From assembly GCA_029212275.1 (NCBI GenBank), contig JARGOI010000170.1, positions 1-6,008 of the forward strand: DNA of 6,008 nt, written 5' to 3'. Source of the DNA: Thalassolituus sp. (GTDB lineage Bacteria > Pseudomonadota > Gammaproteobacteria > Pseudomonadales > Oceanobacteraceae). The notes below the pieces were generated by a model. The model had not been told where the DNA came from and searched no databases. It saw only the letters and a list, made by a program, of their open reading frames with translations. The position numbers and the translations under genes are program-made. Below, in pieces: positions 1-6,008 of this stretch (positions within the stretch are counted from its first letter, which is position 1; every line of letters begins with the position of its first letter).

Positions 1-80
1 GCTAACTCCTTTCTCTACTGCTGATGTGATGCACTTCGGAGTTGAATCCGCGTTTAAAGTATTGAAGATGGAGAACGACT

Positions 81-2036
81 ATGAACAATTCACAAGACTC
101 ATTTTTTGGCAACCTTTTTGGTGGAAATTCAAAAAGGAAAGCAGCGGAACGCGAAAAAATGATTGATTATGAAGGGCAAATTGCAGCAATCAATAAAGCA
201 CAAGCGGTAATTGAATTTGCTCTGGACGGTAGGGTTATCCATGCTAATGATAATTTTCTTAACACGCTTGGCTATACCTTAGGTGAAATTCAAAGGCAGC
301 ATCATAGTATGTTTGTAACTCCCGAGTTCCGTAACAGCAATGAATATAAATTGTTTTGGGAAATGCTGGGACGTGGTGAGTACGATGCAGCAGAGTACAA
401 ACGCATTGGTAAAGGCGGTAAAGAGGTATGGATTCAAGCCTCATATAATCCAATCATGGATATGAATGGCAAGCCATTTAAAGTGGTAAAATATGCTACT
501 GACATCACACAACAGAAACTTCAGGCAGCAGATTTTTCTGGACAAATTGATGCGATTAGCAAATCCCAAGCGTTGATAGAGTTCGGACTGGATGGCAAAA
601 TTATTTATGCGAACGATAACTTTCTAAATACGCTTGGATATTCCTTAGAAGAAGTTAAAGGACATCATCACAGTATGTTTGTCGTTCCAGAATATCGTAA
701 TACCCATGATTATAAAATGTTTTGGGAAAAGTTAGGTCGTGGAGAATACGACTCAGCACAGTACATGCGCATCGGCAAAGGTGGTAAAGAGGTATGGATT
801 CAAGCCTCATATAATCCAATCATGGATATGAATGGTAAGCCATTTAAAGTAGTTAAGTATGCCACTGACATCACCGAGCAAGCTAAGGCAGCAGAAACTA
901 TGAAACAAGCAGTGGAACAGACCCAATTGGTAGTTGAGTCAGCTAAAATTGGAAATCTTTCACAGCGTGTGCCTCTTGAGGGTAAAACAGGCGAGATTAA
1001 GGTGTTATGTGAGGGCGTGAATTCCTTAATGGAAACAACAGATGTAAGTTTGAATGATGTTATGCGTGTGGCAAGTGCGCTTTCAGAAGGTAATTTAACG
1101 CAACGAATTATCAAAGATTATCCAGGTATATTTGGCATGGTGAAAGAGGCGCTCAACAATACAATTGACACCCTTTCATCAACCGTCATTGATGTTCTGT
1201 CAGCGACTGAATCATTAAATGGTGCCGCAGGCCAAGTTTCTCAAACCGCTCAGAGTTTGAGTCAGGGTTCTACTGAACAAGCTGCAAGTGTTGAGGAGAC
1301 TTCCGCGTCTATCGAACAAATGTCTGCATCAATCAACCAGAATACTGAAAACGCTAAAGTTACAGATAGTATGGCATCAAAGGCTTCAAGAGAGGCCGAA
1401 GAAGGTGGTAAAGCCGTTATGCAGACCGTTGCAGCCATGAAGTCTATCGCCGCCAAAATTAGCATCATTGATGATATCGCCTATCAAACCAATCTGTTGG
1501 CCCTTAATGCCGCGATTGAAGCAGCACGAGCAGGTGAGCATGGAAAAGGATTTGCTGTGGTTGCTGCAGAAGTACGCAAACTCGCCGAACGTTCGCAAAT
1601 CGCAGCACAGGAAATTGGAGAGGTTGCTGAAAATAGTGTCGGTCTGGCCGAGAAAGCAGGTAAATTATTGGATGAAATTGTTCCATCAATTAAGAAAACG
1701 TCTGATTTAGTTCAAGAGATCAGCGCTGCTTCAGATGAACAATCCACTGGAGCGTTTCAAATTAATACGGCTATGGAGCAGCTCAACTCAATTACACAAC
1801 AGAGTGCTTCCTCATCTGAAGAGTTGGCTGCTACTGCAGAAGAGATGAGCGGTCAAAGTGAGCAGCTTCAAGAGTTGATGAGTTTCTTTACCGTTGAGAA
1901 TAAAAATTCTGGCAAGTCAAAGGCTGCTACCAAAGAAAGAAAACAAAGCGAAAAATATCAGTCAAAGGCTGAGCATGAGAAGGGTAGTGAGGAATTTCAA
2001 GGTCGCTACGCCAGTGGTAATTTCGTTAAATTTTAG
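81..2036 (+). CDS. Soluble methyl-accepting chemotaxis protein, PAS-PAS-HAMP-like-MA
   Basis: This 651-residue chemoreceptor should pass a cytoplasmic signal to a CheA-CheW complex. No signal peptide or membrane segment is visible, so it is probably cytosolic. Two PAS domains lie at about residues 39-143 and 161-265, each with HHSMFV, an FW..LGRGEYD segment and a terminal KVVKYATDIT strand. Two HAMP-like units follow, around 280-320 (GNLSQRV) and 325-372 (GNLTQRI). The coiled-coil signalling domain fills about 375-620. Its hairpin tip is at about 460-506, with IDDIAYQTNLLALNAAIEAA and then GKGFAVVAAEVRKLAERS, the region that contacts CheA and CheW. The tail is hydrophilic and Lys/Glu-rich and ends NFVKF, without an NWETF-type CheR-docking pentapeptide. 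The ATG at 81 is preceded by GGAGA at 70-74. The frame is intact, unlike the genes from cheR on. Domain order resembles BdlA- or Aer-type soluble receptors; the ligand or cofactor cannot be told. Confidence 0.95.
   Translation: MNNSQDSFFGNLFGGNSKRKAAEREKMIDYEGQIAAINKAQAVIEFALDGRVIHANDNFLNTLGYTLGEIQRQHHSMFVTPEFRNSNEYKLFWEMLGRGEYDAAEYKRIGKGGKEVWIQASYNPIMDMNGKPFKVVKYATDITQQKLQAADFSGQIDAISKSQALIEFGLDGKIIYANDNFLNTLGYSLEEVKGHHHSMFVVPEYRNTHDYKMFWEKLGRGEYDSAQYMRIGKGGKEVWIQASYNPIMDMNGKPFKVVKYATDITEQAKAAETMKQAVEQTQLVVESAKIGNLSQRVPLEGKTGEIKVLCEGVNSLMETTDVSLNDVMRVASALSEGNLTQRIIKDYPGIFGMVKEALNNTIDTLSSTVIDVLSATESLNGAAGQVSQTAQSLSQGSTEQAASVEETSASIEQMSASINQNTENAKVTDSMASKASREAEEGGKAVMQTVAAMKSIAAKISIIDDIAYQTNLLALNAAIEAARAGEHGKGFAVVAAEVRKLAERSQIAAQEIGEVAENSVGLAEKAGKLLDEIVPSIKKTSDLVQEISAASDEQSTGAFQINTAMEQLNSITQQSASSSEELAATAEEMSGQSEQLQELMSFFTVENKNSGKSKAATKERKQSEKYQSKAEHEKGSEEFQGRYASGNFVKF
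417..469 (+). repeat. PAS-domain direct repeat, copy 1 (53 bp)
   Basis: This is the first copy of a 53-base perfect direct repeat, matched at 783-835 with a spacing of 366 bases (122 codons). It encodes the C-terminal beta strands of PAS1 (GGKEVWIQASYNPIMDMNG). Similarity continues imperfectly to about 508, while the upstream part of the two PAS copies has diverged at many third positions. Confidence 0.9.
783..835 (+). repeat. PAS-domain direct repeat, copy 2 (53 bp)
   Basis: This is the second copy of the 53-base repeat, encoding the end of PAS2. It is identical to 417-469 at every base, including synonymous positions. The first mismatch on each side is a C/T difference (416 against 782, and 470 against 836). 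The identity suggests a recent duplication or gene conversion between the two PAS units. Confidence 0.9.
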
Positions 2037-2039
2037 GAG
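2034..2039 (+). promoter_or_regulatory. cheW ribosome binding site overlapping the mcp stop codon
   Basis: TAGGAG contains both the TAG stop of the receptor gene (2034-2036) and an AGGAG Shine-Dalgarno (2035-2039), six bases before the cheW ATG at 2046. This points to co-transcription and probable translational coupling of receptor and adaptor. Confidence 0.8.
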
Positions 2040-2045
2040 TCTAAT

Positions 2046-2585
2046 ATGAATCAATCATTAAAAGTTAATAAGACTCTGACACTTATTGATAACGAAAAAA
2101 ACAACGAACAAGGACAATTCTTAACCTTTAACATATGTGCTGAGATGTTTGCGATCGGCATCCTTCATATTAAAGAGATACTTGAACATTGTCATCTGAC
2201 GCCAGTGCCGATGATGCCTAGCTATATTAGAGGCGTCATTAACCTTCGTGGTGCGGTAGTGCCTGTTGTGGATTTAAGCGCTCGCTTTGGTGATAAACCA
2301 AGTGAAATTACAAAACGCACCTGCATTGTCATTATTGAAGTCGAAACAGAGGATGAGAAGCAGGATATCGGTATCGTTGTTGATTCAGTGTCTGCTGTAT
2401 TGGAAATACCCGATATTGAAATTGAACCAGCTCCAAGTTTTGGTGCCCGTATTCGTGCTGATTTCATTGAAGGAATGGGTAAGATTAATGGTGATTTTGT
2501 CATTATTCTTAATGTTAATCGAGTTCTTTCTCTTGATGAGTTAGCCTCTGTAACCAGTGTTGCTTCTGCACTCCATAGAGATTAG
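2046..2585 (+). CDS. cheW: Chemotaxis adaptor protein CheW
   Basis: CheW is a cytoplasmic scaffold that links chemoreceptor hairpin tips to the P5 domain of the CheA kinase. The 179-residue protein begins with about 22 polar, probably disordered residues. The CheW fold then starts near FLTFNICAEMFAIGILHIKE. The family signature is clear: a PVPMMPSYIRGVINLRG segment at about residues 53-69 leading into AVVPVVDLSARFG at about 70-82. A later EIEPAPSFGARIRADFIEGM and a closing VIILNVNRVLSLDEL helix also match the family. Length is near the usual 150-180. The ATG at 2046 has an AGGAG six bases upstream, nine bases after the receptor stop. It is intact, with no lesion seen. An 83-base gap separates it from cheR, longer than the other junctions in the cluster. 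Confidence 0.95.
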   Translation: MNQSLKVNKTLTLIDNEKNNEQGQFLTFNICAEMFAIGILHIKEILEHCHLTPVPMMPSYIRGVINLRGAVVPVVDLSARFGDKPSEITKRTCIVIIEVETEDEKQDIGIVVDSVSAVLEIPDIEIEPAPSFGARIRADFIEGMGKINGDFVIILNVNRVLSLDELASVTSVASALHRD

Positions 2586-2659
2586 TGAGCCTTGATTTTA
2601 GATAACAATTAATCTCATTGTCAAAACAGTGATTGAAGTTGTAATTAGTTTTGCTACAT

Positions 2660-2663
2660 GGAG
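2660..2663 (+). promoter_or_regulatory. cheR ribosome binding site, decides the start
   Basis: GGAG lies five bases before the ATG at 2669. This favours that ATG over the in-frame TTG at 2651, which would add six residues and has no visible Shine-Dalgarno. Confidence 0.6.
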
Positions 2664-2668
2664 AAATA

Positions 2669-3467
2669 ATGGAAAGCCCACTATTAACAGATGCTGAGTT
2701 TGAGCTGTTTCGTACTATGATTTATGAGACAGCGGGTATTAATATGTCTCCGGCAAAGAAAGCACTAGTTGCCGGTAGATTATTAAAGCGTGTTAATCAT
2801 TATTTACTTTCGACCTATAGCGAATATTTTAAAATAGTACGAAATAATACAGACGGTGAATTTCAAACCGCTATCGACTTATTGATCACCAATGAGACGT
2901 TTTTTTCGCGAACAAAAAAAATTCGATTACTTAAAGAACCAAATTTTGCCGCAATGGGACTCAGGCAATAAGAGAATATGGAGTGCGGCCAGTTCTTCCG
3001 GTGAAGAAGCATTTAGCATCGCTATGGTACTCGCCGAGCATTCAATCAAACAGTCATGGGAGATTGTCGGTACTGACATTAGCACAAGGATATTAAAGGC
3101 GGCTCAAAACGCTCAATATCCTATGTTACGCAGTAAAGATATACCGCAAGAGTATTTGAAGAAATATTGTCTAAAAGGTATTGATAGCGAGGAAGGCACA
3201 TTTATCATCGAGCCAAACCTAAAATCTAAAGTTGTATTTCAATATGCGAATTTAAAGAAAAACTTAATTGATTTAGGTGATTTTGATGTGATTTTTCTTC
3301 GTAATGTAATGATATATTTTGATATGGAAACAAAAAGGCATGTAGTTTCAATGCTTCTACGCCAATTGAAAACTGGTGATTATTTAATGATAGGTCATTC
3401 AGAAAGTCTTCATGGTGTTACAAGCGAAGTTCGAAGTGTTGTTCCTTCTATTTATCAAAAAACATGA
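2669..3467 (+). pseudogene. cheR: CheR receptor methyltransferase, frameshifted
   Basis: CheR transfers methyl groups from S-adenosylmethionine to receptor glutamates. The N-terminal helical domain reads well from ATG 2669 (MESPLLTDAEFELF) to about residue 78. At a run of seven T (2900-2906) the frame is lost: as written, translation ends at 2969-2971 after about 100 residues. Dropping one T restores NETFFREQKKFDYLKNQILP. The rest then follows in one open frame to TGA 3465-3467: the SAM-binding RIWSAASSSGEEAFSIAM, the acidic GTDIS, RNVMIYFD and the closing GHSES. The repaired protein would be 265 residues, close to typical CheR (about 270-290). The stop overlaps the cheD ATG (ATGA, 3464-3467). 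The single T-run indel could be a real mutation or a base-calling error. Its damaged neighbours lean towards decay. Confidence 0.88.
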
Positions 3468-3974
3468 TAGGTAGAAAACATATCTTGCAGATAGAGAAAA
3501 TAGAAGATATCACACTCGCTCCGGGAGGATTTTTTCTTTGGAGAAGGAAAGATACGTATTAATACACTGCTGGGTTCGTGTGTGGCAATAACACTTTGGC
3601 ATCCACAGCGTCATGTAGGAGGGATGTGTCACTACATGCTGCCATCTGGTGGATTAAATAAAAAGCTTTCATTGGGTCACTATGCAGATGGATCAATACA
3701 ATTATTTTTACAGTCTATCCAACGTTTTGGTGGCTTAGCTTAGGAATACGAAGTGAAATTATTTGGTGGTGGAAGCATGTTTACTCCAGATTCCTATAAA
3801 TCGACTACCATTAATATTTCAAAAAGTAATGTATCAAAGGGTTTGCAGTTACTTAAAGATCATGGATTTAATATAAAAACCAGTGATCTTGGTGGCAATT
3901 GTTATCGCAAAATATACCTTGAGTTATGGACAGGTGATGTTTGGTCAAATCGTAGCAATTCATATGATAGTTAA
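3464..3974 (+). pseudogene. cheD: CheD receptor glutamine deamidase, frameshift plus in-frame stop
   Basis: CheD deamidates receptor glutamines and in many bacteria is modulated by CheC or phospho-CheY. The start ATG at 3464 overlaps the cheR stop. The frame reads through DITLAPGG, then breaks in a run of six T (3530-3535); as written, the product ends at TAA 3560-3562 after 32 residues. Removing one T gives GGFFFGEGKIRINTLLGSCV, typical CheD. The catalytic Cys (LGSC, about residue 39 when repaired) and His (GGMCHYMLP, about 56) are present. A second, independent lesion is an in-frame TAG at 3741-3743 (codon 93), just before EYEVKLFGGGSMF, where a Gln or Lys codon would be one substitution away. 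The family pattern then continues through DLGGNCYRKIYLELWTGDVW to TAA 3972-3974. The repaired length is about 169 residues, normal for CheD. Two different defects make this the best candidate for a true pseudogene in the cluster. Confidence 0.87.
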
Positions 3975-3987
3975 ACAGGGATGAAGC

Positions 3988-5041
3988 ATGAGCAAAATTA
4001 AAGTCATGATAGTTGACGATTCTGCTGTTGTTCGTCAGGTACTACAGAGTGTTCTAAACAGCGATCCGTCTATTGAAGTTATTGGTGCTGCAGTTGATCC
4101 AATATTTGCCATGAATCATATGGCTAAACAATGGCCAGATGTCATTGTTCTTGATATCGAAATGCCACGAATGGATGGTATTACATTCCTTAAGAAAATT
4201 ATGGCCGAAAGACCAAAACCAGTCGTAATCTGTTCTACCTTAACCGACAAAGGGGCTGAAACTACCTTGCAGGCGCTTGCAGCAGGTGCCGTGAGTATCG
4301 TTACAAAACCCAAGGTAGGCCTCAAGGATTTTCTTCAAGATGCCGCCTCTGATATCACTCAGGCTGTTAAAGGTGCCGCTAAAGCTAACATGGCGAACAT
4401 TCGCACTAGCAATAAGCAACCAAGTCAGGTGATGAAGAAACTGACTGCAGATGCGATTCTGTCCGCTAGCGGCCATGCTATGTCTAAAACCACCGACCGT
4501 CTTATTGCAATCGGTACTTCGACAGGCGGTACGCAAGCTCTTGAAGCCGTGCTCACAGCATTACCACGAACAGCTCCAGGAATAGTCATTGTCCAACACA
4601 TGCCGGAAAAGTTCACCGCCTCATTTGCGGCGCGTCTGAATGGTTTGTGTGAAATAACCGTTAAAGAAGCTGCCAGCAATGATCGTGTGTTGCCAGGGCA
4701 TGCGTATATCGCTCCAGGTGGTAAGCCGCAATGGTGCTCAATATCATGTGGAAGTGATTGATGGGCCATTGGTTAATCGTCACCGGCCCTCTGTTGACGT
4801 GCTATTCCGATCTGTCGCCAAATTTGCAGGCAAGAATGCCGTTGGTTTTATCTTGACGGGTATGGGGGATGATGGCGCACGTGGACTGCTAGAAATGAAA
4901 GAAGCCGGTGCCAATACCGTTGCTCAGGATGAAAAAAGTTGTGTTGTCTTTGGTATGCCAAAAGAAGCCATCTTATTAAACGCAGTAGATAAAGTGATTT
5001 CTTTAGACTCTGTTCCTGCCGAAATTATGCGCTACGTTTAG
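3988..5041 (+). pseudogene. cheB: CheB methylesterase response regulator, internal deletion
   Basis: CheB is a phosphorylation-activated esterase that removes receptor methyl groups and opposes CheR. The ATG at 3988 has AGGGA at 3977-3981, 13 bases after the cheD stop. The receiver domain (about residues 1-120) is complete: acidic pair D10-D11, phosphoacceptor D56 in VLDIEMPRMDG, and K107 in TKPK. A linker leads to the methylesterase domain, with Ser178 in GTSTGG and His204 in VQHMPEKF. At 4723-4729 the frame breaks: IAPGGK is followed by one stray C and then RNGAQYHVEV in another frame. The CheB family normally has about five residues between this Lys and Arg (KHMELAR in E. coli), so about 14 bases are missing. 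As written, the protein stops at 4759-4761 after 257 residues. The restored frame carries NRHRPSVDVLFRS and the catalytic Asp region ILTGMGDDGARG, ending at TAG 5039-5041. Confidence 0.9.
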
Positions 5042-5482
5042 TCTATATTTACTACTCAATATAAACTGTCATGTTAAGAATTGGCACTGCACTTACGATC
5101 TGTTAGTCATCCTCTCACAGTTGCTGTCGTGATTATGACTCCTTCAAACCTATTTGAAAGCTTCTACTACTAACGTTGCGTATTCAACGTTTTGTATTTG
5201 TGGTCTTAAGCTAACTCCTAACTCTCCTAATTTTTTTAAAAAACGCCTTAGATTTTTTTTGAATACAAATCATGTGGTCTGAATTTAATTATTGCTGAAT
5301 ATCAATATTGAAATATTAGTAACTTAGTTCTAGTTAGTTATATCTGGCGTACCAATATCAATACTAATATCGTCAGACGTATATTTTTTGTAAAGAAAGT
5401 GCGTAAAGTGCAGTGTTTACTACTAATCTTGTTAGCAAAAGAGAGAAGTTGAAGTTGGTAATTACAACAGAGGATAGTGTGT
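5042..5482 (+). other. A+T-rich intergenic region, no convincing gene
   Basis: About 440 bases separate cheB from the EAL gene, and all frames on both strands are interrupted by frequent stops. It holds an AACGTTG/CAACGTT hairpin at 5172-5191, T/A-rich tracts at 5231-5243 and 5252-5260, and an imperfect inverted repeat (CTGGCG 5344-5349 with CGTCAG 5371-5376) before a six-T run at 5384-5389. The 9-mer AATATCAAT occurs here twice and once more at 5506. A promoter for the EAL gene presumably lies here, but I saw no well-spaced consensus -35/-10 pair. A GTG-initiated 35-codon frame (5413-5520) with a Cys-Gly repeat is unsupported as a gene. Confidence 0.7.
5172..5191 (+). terminator. Possible weak terminator hairpin after cheB
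   Basis: AACGTTG and CAACGTT form a perfect seven-base stem around a six-base loop (CGTATT), followed by TTGTATTTG. It lies about 130 bases beyond the cheB stop, between the chemotaxis cluster and the EAL gene. The stem is short, has only three G-C pairs and lacks an uninterrupted U tract, so an intrinsic terminator is possible but weakly supported. Confidence 0.3.
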
Positions 5483-6008
5483 GTGGCTGTGGCTGTGGCT
5501 GCAGCAATATCAATCTATGATCGATTTTCTTGCAATCTCTGTGCTCATAAAGGAGATCTTGATTTTGATTTCACCATGGCATTCCAACCTATTATTAACT
5601 CCAAACTAAAACTATCTTTGGTTATGAGGCATTGGCTCGCGGTCTGAATAATGAGTCAGCTTATTCAGTTATCTCGAAAGTGAATGACGATAACCGATAC
5701 CTGTTCGACCAGCAATGCAGAATAAAGGCCATAGCCCTTGCTGCCAAATTAAATATAGATTCAATACTAAGTATTAACTTTTTACCTAATGCCATATACA
5801 AGCCTGAACGCTGTATTCGCACAACCTTAGACGCGGCCAAGAAGTATAATTTTCCTGCTAATAGAATTATGTTTGAATTTACTGAGGGAGAGAAAATTGA
5901 AGACTCTTCTTTTTAAAAGGAATTATTGATTGCTGCAGTGAGTTGGGTTTTAACCGCGGTGGATGATTTCGGCGCAGGAAATGCAGGGTTAGGACTTTTG
6001 GCTGATTT
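5483..6008 (+). pseudogene. EAL-domain c-di-GMP phosphodiesterase family protein, frameshifted, partial
   Basis: EAL proteins hydrolyse cyclic-di-GMP or act as degenerate receptors. This copy begins with CNLC, then GDLDFDFTMAFQPIINSK, the usual EAL-domain opening. One A appears to be missing at 5603-5605; across it the frame moves to TKTIFGYEALARGLNNESAY, holding the signature EAL. The longest open stretch (to 5916) includes SINFLPNAIY and IMFEFTEGEKIED, with the expected metal-site Asn and Glu. A T is missing at 5910-5914, after which LKGIIDCCSELGF reads on. A third shift near 5947-5953 leads to TAVDDFGAGNAGLGLLAD, containing the DDFG motif. The gene runs off the right edge. The start is uncertain: GTG 5483 has AGAGGA eight bases upstream and stays in frame with CNLC; ATG 5517 would need one more T at 5525-5528. 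No N-terminal sensor domain is visible. Three or more indels in 530 bases suggest a pseudogene or poor sequence quality. Confidence 0.8.
5485..5502 (+). repeat. Short tandem repeat, GGCTGT x3
   Basis: Two perfect GGCTGT hexamers are followed by GGCTGC, after a short GT-rich stretch (5477-5484). The tract sits at the apparent 5' end of the EAL gene. In one frame it reads as alternating Cys-Gly and in the EAL frame as alternating Val-Ala. It looks like a slippage-prone microsatellite in an otherwise A+T-rich stretch. Confidence 0.75.

Noticed and set aside
2..166. Open frame from the left edge reading into the receptor gene, possibly the end of an upstream gene
   Set aside because: It overlaps the receptor coding region by 86 bases, its residues match no family I recognise, and the overlap part looks like an out-of-frame shadow. 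The other two frames stop within the first 65 bases, so the true upstream gene end cannot be placed.
2586..2668. ACAAT/ATTGT inverted repeat (2605-2621) as a terminator between cheW and cheR
   Set aside because: Only five A+T-rich pairs and no T tract follow; the genes look like one transcription unit.
2900..2920. Programmed ribosomal frameshifting in cheR (T7 followed by A8)
   Set aside because: A +1 step is needed, the T run does not form a classic -1 slippery heptamer in the right frame, there is no obvious stimulatory structure, and neighbouring genes carry unrelated lesions.
4425..4769. Reverse-strand open frame opposite cheB, and similar ones opposite mcp and cheW
   Set aside because: They lie antisense to well-conserved coding sequence, have no ribosome site or recognisable domain, and are explained by codon composition of the real genes.
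5210..5219. GCTAACTCCT repeated at the window start (1-10) and in the intergenic region
   Set aside because: It is a single 10-base match with only loose similarity beyond it; chance is likely, and no att site or element boundary is associated.
5308..5343. Candidate promoter TTGAAA with a downstream TATATC for the EAL gene
   Set aside because: Spacing is about 25 bases, and the element at 17-base spacing (TAGTTA) matches the -10 consensus poorly.

Overview
The window holds the downstream part of a chemotaxis gene cluster on the + strand, in the order mcp, cheW, cheR, cheD, cheB. An A+T-rich non-coding gap follows, then the start of an EAL-domain (cyclic-di-GMP phosphodiesterase family) gene that runs off the right edge. 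Gene order, protein sequences (CheB with STLTDKG and NRHRPSVDVLFRS, a soluble PAS-PAS receptor, an EAL protein with a CxxC start) and A+T-leaning composition suggest a marine gammaproteobacterium, perhaps Shewanella-like or another Alteromonadales. That placement is inference from family resemblance, not a database result.

Layout: bases 1-80 are a leader with a good ribosome site for the receptor. Bases 81-2036 encode an intact soluble methyl-accepting chemotaxis protein with two nearly identical PAS domains, and 2046-2585 an intact CheW. From there every gene is broken as read. cheR (2669-3467) has one extra T in a run of seven. cheD (3464-3974) has one extra T in a run of six and an in-frame TAG. 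cheB (3988-5041) has lost about 14 bases inside the methylesterase domain. The EAL gene (about 5483 to the window end) changes frame at least three times. In each case the flanking frames read as good family sequence once the lesion is bridged, and the catalytic residues that can be checked are still present.

In a working cluster the receptor would sense an intracellular cue through its PAS domains and signal to a CheA kinase through CheW. CheR, CheB and CheD would adjust receptor methylation and deamidation to give adaptation. Here the signalling half (receptor, CheW) is open while the whole adaptation half is interrupted. The simplest readings are recent decay of an accessory chemotaxis system or a set of sequencing/assembly errors. 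Homopolymer indels alone could be errors, but the amber codon and the multi-base cheB deletion favour at least some genuine pseudogenes. I found no RNA gene, CRISPR array, insertion sequence or clear novel system.
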